Of a stretch of DNA of 29,306 nucleotides, positions 1 through 10,541 are shown in pieces. A program made the translations under genes and the position numbers. Source of the DNA: Paramacrobiotus richtersi (taxonomy: Eukaryota > Tardigrada > Eutardigrada > Parachela > Macrobiotidae); assembly GCA_034698045.1 (NCBI GenBank), contig JAQGAU010000389.1:1-29306 (forward strand), written 5' to 3'. The number at the start of each line of letters is the position of its first letter. Position 1 is the stretch's first letter. Below the pieces are notes generated by a model. It was not told where the DNA came from. It did not search any database and saw only the letters and a list, made by a program, of their open reading frames with translations.

Positions 1-1241
1 GAGGGAGGATGCGGTGACGAGAACTGCGGCTGTCAGAAGAAACCCAAACGCCCAAAGTGTGCTAAAAAGAAAAAGTCGTGCCCTAAGAAGAAAAATGCGT
101 GCCAAAAAAAGAAACCAAAAAAGTGCAATGTCTGCAAAAAACCAGATCCGTGCAAGTGCAAACCCAAGGTTGACAAATGCAACAAATGCCAGAAACCCAA
201 GCCGAAATGCGGATGCAAACCGAAAAAAGGTACTGTGTGTGCTCGTCACCATAACCTATACCGCTATCGGAGACAGACAATTATTTGCGAACTTTGTTAT
301 TTAGCTATAACTAATGTAACCAAAGTTGGTTGTGCTTTATACACTACACTTAAGGGTTGGTCTCAAAGCATCCACAGGTGGGATTTCTCTGAAGACCAAA
401 GTGGCCTCTGAGATTAGCAGTCCATTAAGCTAAAAACTGACAACTGCGCCCGGTTAAAGAGGTCAAAGACATGGACTGCATAGTTCATTGTCACATTTAT
501 CACGTTCTCCTGCTACAATTATACAAGATTGTAAACGGTTATTGTTTCTTTCACTGTTTATTTTTCGCCTGCAGATAAATGCAGCAAACCGGATCCCTGT
601 GATAAGCCAAAAGATGCATGCAACAAATGCCAGAAACCCGATCCCTGTGCGTGCCAGAAGCCGAAAGAAGGTAGTTATTCGTCTTAGTACTGCCTCATCC
701 AAGTACAAAATTAATCCACTGTTCATGTCACATTCTCCGCGCAAGACACCTGATTTCGAAACGTTCTAATTACTGGCGAGCATTTACGTACTTTACAAAG
801 TGATTCACAACAGTACACAGTGATAAGCTCACCTAGAACCGTAGCTACGTCTTGCACGCCATAGCATTGTTTCGCAATTTCGTATGCTATTTTTTGTCAC
901 GTGCATTAATGTTACACTTCAGCGCAAATTTTTCTTGTAGATCTCTGCAATAAGTGTAACGAACCCAAACCATGTGGGTGCAAGAAGCCAAAGCAAGGTA
1001 ACGTTTTTTTTCTGCCAATGTAATCGGTACCAAACGGTTACGCTAAGGTTATGGTATTACGGTAGCTTGCCCGATTTAGCATGACCATTAATTCTTACAA
1101 CTGAAAGTGTGACCGTCATCTACAGTAGATAAATGTAACAAATGCAAAAAGCCCGATCCATGTGGATGCCCGAAGCCAAAAGCTCTGTGCGAATGCAAGG
1201 AGGACTGCTGTGCACAGCATCACGAGGATAAAAACTGTTGA
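1..1241 (+). CDS. Metallothionein-like Cys/Lys/Pro-rich repeat protein (5' end outside window)
   Basis: Four exons are readable: 1-229 (open to the window edge), 575-670, 941-997 and 1129-1241 (stop TGA). Every internal junction is phase 1, each intron ends in AG and each following exon starts with the same split Asp codon (G|AT). The protein is a chain of short modules of the type DKCNKCxKPDPCGCxKPK, with Cys spaced C-x2-C-x5/6-C-x-C. Six modules are visible; one at the start of the second exon is degenerate. The tail is CKEDCCAQHHEDKNC. Low complexity, many Cys pairs and no hydrophobic core suggest metal binding as in metallothioneins, or a Cys-rich structural protein. That function is inferred; I recognise no named family. 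Introns are longer (131-345 bp) than elsewhere in the window. The start codon and any signal peptide lie upstream of the window. Confidence 0.7.
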
Positions 1242-2107
1242 TTGCATAGATCGGCCATTGTTGAATAGACAGCATTACTGACTGCACTGTGCAAAATGAT
1301 TCGTGTACATTGTGTGATGTTTTCGAACAGTAAAAAGCGCAACTTTGATTATCCACGGGAACGCGTGATGTACTCGCCAAAACAGATTCTACGCATAACA
1401 AAGCATGCATATACGCTTATCTCTAGGGATAGTTGACGTAATTTTAAATTGTAGAACAATAATATAACATTCTACCTAGTTAGCTGGTAGGAGCGAGGAC
1501 GACTAAAATATCGACGGGCAAACAAACTGCTCATTTGAACATACAGTAAGATGACTACTTGCCTAAAAAAAGACAAATTTTCCACATTAATTTTATGTGT
1601 AAACCGCGTTATTGCCCAGTATCACAACATCAGACACAAATAATGACCCTGTGACCTTATAACAGCTTGCAGTAGTTTAAATTCACTCGTTCAGTTCAGG
1701 CAGCATCGCTCATTCAAAAAGTGTGTGCGAAGTACTTTCTTACTGTGATTGGCAGGACTGGATACCCGGTAAGCTGTATACTGGATACACACTCGATCTG
1801 ACTCGTTTTTGTATCATTTCTGGTGTCGAGTATTGTGAATTATTAATTGTTCTTGACAGTATGCTCTATCCGCGTTAACTGCTTTTTATAGAAGTATGCG
1901 CTTATTTCTGCTTGCTTTTGTGTTGCCGTAGATGTAGAAATATTCAAAAATTTTTTTGACTGGATGTTACCGTTCAAAGCGGTAGAAGAAATCAATCTTC
2001 ATATCAATCAGAATATCTTTTGATACGTATGCACAGTATCTGCCGACATGTATCGCTCAAAGTTGTCTTGGTAATTAAAGCGCAACGTTCGAGCAGGAGC
2101 ACGCGCA
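1242..2107. other. Intergenic stretch without a recognised gene
   Basis: No reading frame with protein-like composition was seen on either strand. The stretch should hold the 3' UTR of the Cys-rich gene and the promoter of the next plus-strand gene. I found no AATAAA close after the stop at 1241. Confidence 0.5.
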
Positions 2108-4032
2108 ATGACGTGCCAGATAGATTTTCTAAATATCCCAAGTCCTATCGGAGAACCGCTGGAAAGCTCCCACCGAGACTTCAGCACCGGTGAGTCAGTG
2201 AGGTGCAGAGACAGACATAGGCTGCCCTTTCAAGTGCTGATCGTCAAACAGCCTTCGAAGCCAAGTCTCTAGCGAAGATTCGAGCCTTAAATATAGCTTC
2301 GTTGCAGCACTGTTCGAAAAGCCCAAGAGCAACGATGACGGTGATTATCAGACTCCATTACAGTGTCATCAGAAAGGTAAGCACGCTTGCATGTTTGTGC
2401 TGTAGTAGCCTATCTCAGCTGGACGCTACCAAATTATTAAACCAAACTGACAAATGAGGCAGGTATACAACAGAGCAAGTTCGGCTGTTTCCAGAATGTA
2501 ACGTGGGGTTTTGTTGCATGACTACCAAAATGTTTCGCTCACTTGTAAAAAAAGCGAGATTTCTGTAACCTCTTCGACAACCTTGAGCTTACCGGCTTTA
2601 CTATCTTCAAAATTCTTCCATACAGGAGTGCGAAAAAGAAAGACGCAAGACACCAGTGCAAAGAAAAAGAATAGCGGATCGTGTAGTTCAAACGCACTTG
2701 AAGGAGAGCGCACTGCACTGAAAACCCAATCTGAGGAAGTTCGTACTGGCTGTCCCTCCGAGCCTGCGAAGTCGCCACCGCTTTTTCGGTTCGTGCGACT
2801 GGAAAATGGCATACTGAATGTTGTGCCCATCAATCCTACCGCGACCGTAGCGCCAAATACTTCCGGTAAATGCTGTACTTCGACCGATGTGTTACTGCGG
2901 CCAGTCTCAGCATATTCTAAGGCCACCGGGTTTTTAACGCTTCTTAGCAGGAAATGGTAGTTTTGGTAGACTGCTATAAAATTTTTTTTTTTTTTTTTAT
3001 TGGCAGAAGCCCAGAAACAAGGTTGACACGATAAAAACTCCAAAAATCAAATAAAAAATTTGTCCCAATTAGCACGCGAAGGAACAGTCGCTATAAAATC
3101 CATTGTCGGGTGGTCCCAGTACGAATATGTTTACAGCAGGCTGGCCTCAGTAAAACGGCGGTGGAGGCATCAAACTTGTAAGATTTATAATATAGAAGTA
3201 TCGCATATCCGTGTCAAACTGTCAGTTGCTGTCACTGAACGTACTGTCAGAGAAACTATGGTAGTGAACGTAAAATACGTTGCAGAATGTGAGCAGCAAC
3301 GACGGACCCCTTGCTTAAAGCCAACATCAACATCTAAACATGCCCACCAACAATCCAAGCCGCACCGCTTACTGTCCCGACCGAAGAAGGCCAAAAGGAC
3401 AGATCGATCTACTCACCGCAATACTTCGAATGGGGTGACGAGGAGAACGCTTTCGGGAATCAAAAATTTCCCTGCATATGCTGATATGGTGGTTAATGCG
3501 CAGAGAACGCTGCTCGAATCGATGTCGTCATTTACCATAAAAAGGTAACTTCCTAAAGTACTTTAAACTCTTGCTCTTACGTTTGCTTTTGACATAATCT
3601 TATTTTTGGTAGAGCTTGTATGCCACGGGAGGTACGAAATGTGAAACGGAAACCAAGCACACCGATTTCAATCAGCCAAGTCTCCTCCATTCGTAAGACC
3701 TTGTGTGGAAATAATCAGCTAACCAATCAGTGTGCATTATTAGACTGTCGACTTGGTTTTTAGTTAACTACCAGGATCAAATGAATTTGCTGCTGAAACT
3801 AGAGTACCAACATTTGTTGCGTATAGCGGAACAAGTACAAGCAGGAGTGTTTCCTGGTGGAGATAGCGGCCGACCAAAAGGCAGCGATAACTTTCAAGAC
3901 TGGCGAGTACTGAACTCATGCACTGTGACACACCCGCCGCCAGTAGTGCAGAAGAGGGACCCCCCACCGGATGGCATGGACGTGGTTCAAGCTGCGCTTT
4001 TCAGCACATTTGGGTCGTCACCCGCAGTGTGA
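2108..4032 (+). CDS. Uncharacterised spliced protein, about 403 aa
   Basis: I do not recognise this protein. A phase-consistent model has six exons: 2108-2189, 2308-2376, 2626-2865, 3073-3544, 3613-3692 and 3764-4032, all with GT donors and AG acceptors. They sum to 1212 nt, exactly 404 codons with the TGA. The product starts MTCQIDFLNIPSP. It has a Lys/Ser-rich middle (KRKTQDTSAKKKN; RPKKAKRTDRS) that could act as a nuclear targeting signal. It ends in an amphipathic helix (MNLLLKLEYQHLLRIAEQVQ) followed by a Pro-rich tail ending FSTFGSSPAV. No signal peptide or membrane segment is seen. The last three exons are the firmest. The acceptor at 3072 and the first two exons are less sure, because the 2866-3072 intron holds a T16 tract and a competing acceptor near 3006. 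It converges on UFD1, with 209 bp between the stop codons. Confidence 0.55.
2983..2998. repeat. Poly(T) tract, 16 T
   Basis: A run of 16 T lies in the third intron of the unrecognised plus-strand gene, just before the AG near 3006. It may act as a strong polypyrimidine tract or be simple slippage. I saw no retroposon body or target duplication beside it. Confidence 0.8.
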
Positions 4033-4241
4033 TCAAAGGGAGAGAGGAACGAGACGAGAGCTGAACGAATCCCAGTTGTCGAAGTTATATGCAAGCTGTA
4101 CAACTTGGATAAAAAGTTTACTTAATTTAGGCGCGTTATAATCACAACAGGAGTTCATTCGAATTTTCCAATACAACATATCAAAAAGATCACATTTCGA
4201 AGCCCTTTTGGAACGCTATCATCAATCCAGTCTGCCACTGA

Positions 4242-5835
4242 TTACTTTTTGTTGTTGTTCGTGTTAGTATCTTGGTTCTCGGTCAAGGTTTTCCCAGCAC
4301 CTTTGAAGGCTGTGAATGTCGACGTTGATTCCGCCTAGACAAATTCAAGTGGATTTTTTGACATACAGTGATAGTGTGTCTGTTATAGAACCGCGCATCA
4401 TTGTCACCTGTTTGGGAGTTTCCGATTTTCTTGCACATCGACGAAATGTTAGTTTTCCGGGTTTCCAATCGTAGTTCGGAATTCCCCTGCATGATGATAA
4501 AACTTGAGGCGAATATTAAAGAAAAACATAACGTATGTTGCTTCTAATGAAATTTTAATGTCGTAATATATTTGTTTACCCGTATTTACCGAAAACTAAG
4601 TGTCGAAACGTCAACCAAGCGGGCCGTACTCGGAAGATCTTGACATCCTTCAAGATTGCTTTTTCGTTTTGTGCCACCTAATCTCCGACCGGATCCATCG
4701 AAAGGCTATACTAAATAAAGTGCGTCATGTGTTAACCGATAGAAATCTCGTCGGTTACCAGAAATTTTGGCGCTCCTGGTACGGCCGTTGCATCAACCAT
4801 TATCGGCTAAAATGATTAACACTACAAATTTGCATACACCGGTTGGCCGAGTAGTTGAACAAATCTGACCTTTTCCTGTAGAGGGGCATTCTTTTTAACA
4901 AACTCTGTCTCCTTGTAGTCCAGTGGTGCCGCAAAATCAACTTGCATATCACATTCGATTATGGATACGGCCTCGGCCGGCTGAGTTTCCAGTACAACCA
5001 GTTCAAATATCTGTGAGAATGAAAAGTTTATGTACTAGTTGGTGTATCTTTTTCGCTAAGATATTTTGTCTTTTGTCCCTAAACATTCAAAGGTTAGCCA
5101 GCGCTGCTGTTGATCATTTCTTTGATACCTTGTCGTTGTATTCGATAGCTACCGTATCCCCGGATGTCAAGCACGCGAAGCCACGCAAACCTCTCTCCAA
5201 ACTGAAAGTAACATATTGTGAATGCAGACAAACGGCCCCTGTTTTCCGGCGGAGATGCTCCGTGAACTGCTTACACGGCTCGTGGATCTGTTATATCCAA
5301 AAACTCGGATGAAACAGGCTGGAACTTCGAAAATGTCGCAACCGGCAGTGCGCAGTTCTCCACCGCAACAACTTCGCCTTCAGAGACGCGCATATTCTTC
5401 ATCATCTAAAATGAAAGCTTCTTCAGTAACCTCTACTGTAAATGCGAAAATTTTTGCTGCTGACTGATTTTTAGAGCCCAGAGAGAAACTTTGCAGTCGA
5501 ATGAAAATCATTGTCGTAAACTACTTATTCGCCGTACCGTTTGAATAATTTACCCAAGATGGCATGTAAATTCGCCCCTCTTCCGCAATGAATTCCAGCA
5601 CACCGCAATGGGAAGTTTTCATTTTGGAGCTATTGGTGATTTTGAATAGGATGGGAAACTGCACGTTCATTCGACTGAGAATGTCCAGCGCCGATGAAGG
5701 CATGACAATTTTTCCGCCATGTTCAATACTTTTCCGATTAGGTGAGCGTAGTGCAGCACAGGAATAGCAGCGATAATCCCGGCGAAATCTCCCGGTGCCA
5801 CCAAAGTACTCGATAAAGGGAAACTGTTTGAACAC
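4242..5835 (-). CDS. UFD1: Ubiquitin fusion degradation protein 1 (UFD1)
   Basis: Eight minus-strand exons: 5835-5554, 5405-5275, 5201-5129, 5010-4870, 4806-4759, 4705-4590, 4486-4408 and 4334-4242. Phases agree throughout and the sum is 963 nt, so 320 aa against about 307 in human. UFD1 pairs with NPL4 as the ubiquitin-binding cofactor of the p97/VCP unfoldase in ER-associated degradation. Exons 1-4 carry the UT3 domain: [72 protein letters not shown] and [13 protein letters not shown]. The C-terminal tail keeps both p97-binding SHP boxes, FDGSGRRL and FKGAGKTL, and the conserved [15 protein letters not shown] between them. The start at 5835 matches the family's MF start. The gene looks intact. 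Introns are 51-148 bp. The donor after exon 4 is the less usual GTCAGA. Confidence 0.9.
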
Positions 5836-6005
5836 ATCTTGGCAAATTGTATACGTAGCAAGGCAAGTTGATTACAGGGACATTACTCTGCGCTTTACGT
5901 ACCATTTCTCCAACAGCGGGACAGTTTCCGCAACGCCGAAATGTTAACTCATTTTACAGTTACTTACAACTACAGAATCATATTTGTAACGAATAATACA
6001 GTAAG
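5836..6005. promoter_or_regulatory. Presumed shared divergent promoter region
   Basis: Only about 170 bp separate the UFD1 start codon (minus) from the first readable coding sequence of the plus-strand gene at 6006. The 5' end of that gene must lie here or be non-coding. No TATA box or known motif was assigned; a bidirectional promoter is inferred from spacing only. Confidence 0.35.
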
Positions 6006-6772
6006 TCGACCTTCAACTGCTCCAACCACTATCCAGTCTTTTCCCTGACAACGCTGTTAGTGGACAGCGGCCGGTGGCATTGAATGGCTCGCTGGCTGAC
6101 TTGCTGCAAGCCCTTAAGTCCCACCGGCGATCAGGAACCACTGCTGATTTAAGTAAACGTAGCCCGGAATAACAGTTTTGCAGTGCAAGTGTTGCAGTCA
6201 TGTTACACAGCAAAGCTTTGCCTGATGGTAGGTGGGTGTAAACATGCAGTCCACCTCTGCAGATAAGCATCGGCCCGTCAAAGAAACATTGTTAAAGTAG
6301 AAGATGTTGAAGAAAACTCGGTAACCTCTTTAAGGCTTAATGGAGAACGGGCGCATTTGTACTACAAGACTCCCACTTCACCCGTTGACGCACGAATCCG
6401 TAAGGACAGCATCAAAACCGACATACTGAACCGATATCAACTGCTGTCAAATGGAATGAGACCTTGCGGAAATATCCTTCGTAACTTTCGTAAAAGGTTT
6501 TATTGCGAAACCCTTTGCTCTTTCCCATAAAATGCCAACGTAGCTACGAATATGGCTGTTCAAAGTATATTACGCAGAGTGATAATTATAACTTAGCCAG
6601 CAAAGGTGGCAGCATCAAAGTCGACGAGGTTGAAAAATTTTATTCTTGGACGCTAGCGGCTTCGGCTTGTCTGACAGTCTGGTATCGTTCTACAACGCTT
6701 CAAAAAGTTTCCGAAAAGATTCTGCTTGTGTTGGTTTTGAGGTCATCTGGGAAGGAACCCGACAAAGACTAA
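6006..6772 (+). CDS. Uncharacterised spliced protein, 5' end unresolved
   Basis: I do not recognise the family. Four exons join in frame: about 6006-6152, 6198-6227, 6298-6480 and 6597-6772 (TAA), all junctions phase 1. The first readable exon starts in phase 1 just after an in-frame TAA, so a start-bearing exon is missing upstream. Readable pieces are LFPDNAVSGQRPVALNGSLA, VEENSVTSLRLNGERAHLYY, RIRKDSIKTDILNRYQLLS and SIKVDEVEKFYSWTLAASA. The end is charged (KEPDKD). There is no clear signal peptide; the segment ILLVLVLR near the end is too short for a membrane span. The 6153-6197 intron would be only 45 bp, so that join is the least certain. Context (divergent from UFD1) gives no functional hint. 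Confidence 0.45.
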
Positions 6773-7596
6773 CGTAATTCAAAAATCACGTTGATTATCG
6801 ACTGAACGGCCTTAAGGAAATTGTTCCGCAGTGAGTGCGGAAACACGTGCACGTACGTGCGCATACAGTAAGCGTTCAATTATGCTATGGTATAATAAAT
6901 GTAAGCAGTCACATAGGTAAGTCTTTCGCAGGACAATCGGTCTCTGGCAACAATAACAGCGGTTAGTGACATCTCCGTTTTCACTCTTACAGGTATTTGT
7001 CAGTCACTCTGGCAAAGTGTGCTAGTAAATATAGTATGCTTGTTACAAACTAGAAAAGCGTCATACTTCTTGCTGAGCTGATTGTGAGTTATACTCCGCA
7101 TGGCATTTGCAGTTTCTCGTATTAGCTACACATTTGGATCATTCATTCGTGAAAATTTTTTGTCAGTTTGACGGAATGAAACTCTGGAATTGTTATATTT
7201 TTGTGATCGGGTTAATTCAAAGAACCAAAGGTAACGCCGCGGCGGATTGAGCGGAAAATTATGTATCTTTAGTGCACCAGCTGCGGCGGTATAGCAGGCC
7301 GATAGATCACGTCATAATTATCATCGTGGAGACTCAGACCGAAATCGGTCAAAAAAATACGCCTTCTAGTCTGGTACCAAGTCCATTAGATTTTTCGATG
7401 CTTTTATTGAGAATTTGAATTTTCGACCATAAGTAACTGCCGCCGATTGGAATTATTTTCACATATTTCTAAGTAGTTTTAACACGATTTTGACACATGA
7501 TTTTTGCTGTCAGACGTACATGTGCCGACTGTTACAGTGTGGTGCATGTTGCGCTAAAGGGCAGAATCAATATGACATCGTAATATTAGTTGTGAT
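6773..7596. other. Intergenic stretch without a recognised gene
   Basis: No convincing exon on either strand. It holds an alternating CACGTGCACGTACGTGCGCA stretch near 6844 and a small palindrome (GACCGAAATCGGTC, near 7337). It probably contains the 3' end of the upstream gene and the promoter of the lectin gene. Confidence 0.45.
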
Positions 7597-9548
7597 ATGA
7601 TGAGATCTATACTTTTGGACTTTCTCACGCAGCCTAGAAGGCTGCCCGACATGCCGACTATTTTCATTTGTTGGTCACTTACAGTTTTCTCTTTCGTGTA
7701 CTTTAAAGGGAGTGCCGATCTTCTGGATTATGGAGATCGCGTCAGTTTTCCAGGAGGCTATTGGCCTACGAGGCAGATGGGTAGCGCCATTGGAGAAGCT
7801 GCGGGTGCAGGTGGTGGCGCAGGGCCAACAGACAAAATCGGCCGACTTGTGTCTCTGTGGAGCACTGCTGTGGCCCATATGGCTGACGAAGAGCGCATTA
7901 CATCCGCTAGGCTTGACAAACTGGAAGGAATGCTGGGAAGTTCCGCGCGTTTGACTTTTCCGTTCAAATGCCCGCTAAATCCGGGCCGTGTCGGCAAGCC
8001 AGTACCAGGTAAGGAACGGATTACGAAGTAGTGTTGTCCAGCGAGTGTTGATGAAATATTAATTGGGAGGTAAGAAAGGATATCGTTATTACTGTTTCTT
8101 CTGCTGTCACTCGAACATACAACTTCCTTTTAATGTGAACGTTTTGAACTTACCATTATTACGCTGATGCAGTGGGTGTTATGAGAAATGGTGACCACCT
8201 GTATTCCGAAGAAGAATTCTGCTCCATCGACGGCGAGTCATGCCTGTTTTTAAGGAGCGACGGGAACTTGGTGCTTTACAGGACAAAAACATTTGACATA
8301 TTGTGGTCGTCTGGAACTTCGCGAGGACATTGCTCTGCGGATCTGACCAATGTAAATGGTCGCCTGACACTGTACACACTGCCACCAGAAGTAATCACAA
8401 ACAAAGGAAAACCAGTCATCAGAATTTCTTGGACCGCACCACGTGCGTTGTTGGAAGACGCTAAGTAAAATTTTCCCCATGCAAATTTCAACAGTACATG
8501 GAAGTAAATTTTGGTCGGTTCATGAACATTTCGCAGTATCCACTCCAGCCGGTCCAGCGGATCGAGGGAGCTTAGCTGTCCTTTATCCATACTGTCATAT
8601 TAATTTTTTTTTAAATTTTGACCGTTGTAGTTGTACTATAACGGGTCCAAAAGTTATTGTGAAGACTTATTCGTAATACGAAATGAAGAAGGCCCGGAAG
8701 GTGTCCATGAGGCGGTATATCATGGCATAACTGGACGGCGGACGCTTACCTATGCTTAATTTTCAGACATACAGTGCAGACAGTATATTGGCCAAGATAT
8801 TACACCAAAAGAAGACATGGCATTTACTCAGCCTGAGAAAGAACTAGACTGCTGCAAACTTTGCATAGAGACTCCGAATTGCAAGGCTTTTTCTTGGTCG
8901 TCAAATACTTGCTGGTTCAAATCCTCAAACGGACCCTTGCAGTATTCAAAATGGATGGCTACGGCCAAAGGATATGTTGGGATTCCGAAAGACATCCCGT
9001 CTGGTAAACGAAATGTTTACTAGCCCATTGTACAGCATCTCTGCCTAATCGGTTTTGAACAACTTCTCCCATTTTGCTAAGAAGAGATTTTCCGGTAACG
9101 TTCTCTAATACGTACGTGAGCTACGCGTCACTACCTTTACGTGAAAAAAGAGACGCGTATCACCAACGTATATATACTAGAGGAAGACAGTAACTGTAGA
9201 ATCTGATGGTGTAATGAGAAGTGGTGTTCTGAAGCTGTTTGACCATACATGGAGCAATGCACCCTCCAAAAAGTGCAAGGAAAGAAATATGGTAGCGGCA
9301 GTTATGTACAAAGCGGAATTATTTATTAGTTATTTACGCTCAGTGAATGCCTTATTCGTAATATTTTTATATGCAACCTATTGCATTTCGAAGACGTACT
9401 ACGTATTTGAAATAATCCTTAAACCGTTTCCACAGAATTGGAGCTGACGTTTTCGGAAGATGGACATCTCTGTTTGAAAGGTCCTGCTGGCGGAGAATGC
9501 GTATGGTCAACGCGGGACTGGGTGTCTGATGATGTCATAGAAAGCTAA
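7597..9548 (+). CDS. Membrane-anchored bulb-type lectin / PAN-apple / bulb-type lectin protein
   Basis: Proposed exons: 7597-8008, 8173-8442, 8767-9003, 9200-9291 and 9444-9548, which sum to 372 codons (371 aa). Residues about 20-36 (FICWSLTVFSFVYF) form one hydrophobic segment without a clear cleavage site, so a type II membrane anchor or uncleaved signal is likely. A Gly/Ala-rich linker and helix follow. Residues ~139-215 are a bulb-type (monocot mannose-binding, B_lectin) domain: GVMRNGDHLYSEEEF and LRSDGNLVLYRTKTFDILW, close to the family's QxDxNxVxY sugar-binding motif. Residues ~229-305 are a PAN/apple domain: QCRQYIGQDI, CCKLCIETPNCKAFSW, CWFKSSNGP. The end resembles a second lectin repeat (DGVMRSG; DGHLCLKGPAGGECVWST) that lacks the full motif. 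The exon 2 donor (C|GTGCGT) and last acceptor (after TTGGAG) were chosen to keep frame and need transcripts. Likely an extracellular glycan-binding protein. Confidence 0.6.
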
Positions 9549-9647
9549 TATCAAACAACAGATTTGTGAATTTTGAAAGTTTTTCAGTCGGCTGCTGTAA
9601 GCAAAATGTTGTTTTGACGTACACTTTCCAGTTGCTATCAGAGTGTC

Positions 9648-9653
9648 AATAAA
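9648..9653 (+). terminator. Poly(A) signal AATAAA of the lectin gene
   Basis: A canonical AATAAA lies 100 nt after the lectin stop codon, on the same strand and at a usual distance. Confidence 0.6.
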
Positions 9654-10541
9654 GAAACATGAAAAGCCACGCACGATACGTATCGCATTATAATTTTTAA
9701 GGCCCTTATTCTTCGTTCATCTAACTTGACTCGACAAGATAATTATACCCTAACTTGCTGATGATTACACGCTGAACTCTGAACGTTCACCCGGCAGTGC
9801 CGGCACGAAGCGTGTGATCCAATGTCCGAATACGAGACAAGCAGTCGTGCGTTTAGGAATGCGCAACCGGACCGCAGCAAAGCTTGCCGTTTCAATAATA
9901 TTTTTGCGTTCTGTATTACTTAGTGGTGGATTTTACACAATTGGAATTGCCGGGTGTGTATCGGGAATTCGAAATTAATGCAGCATTCTGTGCGGAGGTT
10001 TTAAGTTCAGCAGAGTGATGTTGCTGTTTCGGTTTTGGGCGCCATTTCCACAGCCCGCATTTGAGTCGAAAAAGGTGCAGCTTGGTTGTCAAACAAAGTG
10101 TCGTTTCCGGCTGAAAGTGCGGTTGTTAAAAAAAGCGTATCAAGCCGAACTGAAGATAGGCTCTTTGCCTAATGTTTTGTCGCAACTTTGATTGCAGCTG
10201 CTAAATCGAAACTGCCGTAATAGCATGCGCTTCGTGCAAAGCCAGAAGTACTCTTACGTCTTAACTCCTAAGCGATCGAGTCGGATCACCTTTGCTGGAT
10301 TTTTTGGGTGCTAGGTGACAAACAACTGAAAACATGCCGTTTACAAAATATTATTAATGTATGTCTGCGTAAACATACAGTTGTTTACCTACTCACGTAG
10401 AAAGAGGACCGAGATAAATTAATATTGCATTATCTTGAAAAGTTTTACTCTACGCTCACCCAGAAGTACGTTCAAGCAGAGTTTTCTCTATCGGTGTTCG
10501 ATTTCGGCAGGATTTCGGCATGACAGCCGTAACTGCCTTCT
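9654..10541. other. Intergenic stretch upstream of the Sec15 gene
   Basis: No spliced gene was recognised. It should contain the Sec15 5' UTR and promoter. A 57-codon open frame at 10018-10191 is listed separately. Confidence 0.45.
10018..10191 (+). CDS. Possible small ORF, 57 aa
   Basis: An ATG-to-TGA frame encodes a basic peptide starting MLLFRFWAPFPQPAFESKK and ending LPNVLSQL. It resembles no family I know. It could be an upstream ORF in the Sec15 5' region, a small gene, or chance. Confidence 0.15.
   Translation: MLLFRFWAPFPQPAFESKKVQLGCQTKCRFRLKVRLLKKAYQAELKIGSLPNVLSQL

Noticed and set aside
2983-2998. Poly(T) run as the tail of a retroposed copy on the minus strand
   Set aside because: No SINE or LINE body, no gene copy and no flanking duplication beside it.
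2522-3043. 173-codon minus-strand open frame
   Set aside because: It is antisense to a phase-consistent plus-strand exon and crosses the poly(T) tract.
4835-4856. tRNA-like A box (GGTTGGCCGAGTAGTTGAA) as in Leu/Ser tRNAs
   Set aside because: No B box or matching acceptor stem follows, and it falls in a UFD1 intron.
4600-5467. Apparent plus-strand gene with several in-frame pieces
   Set aside because: The pieces mirror minus-strand UFD1 exons, which match the family across all eight exons with correct phases. The plus frames are shadows.
5554-5835. UFD1 first exon taken as an isolated gene fragment
   Set aside because: The remaining seven exons were found to the left on the same strand, so the gene is whole.
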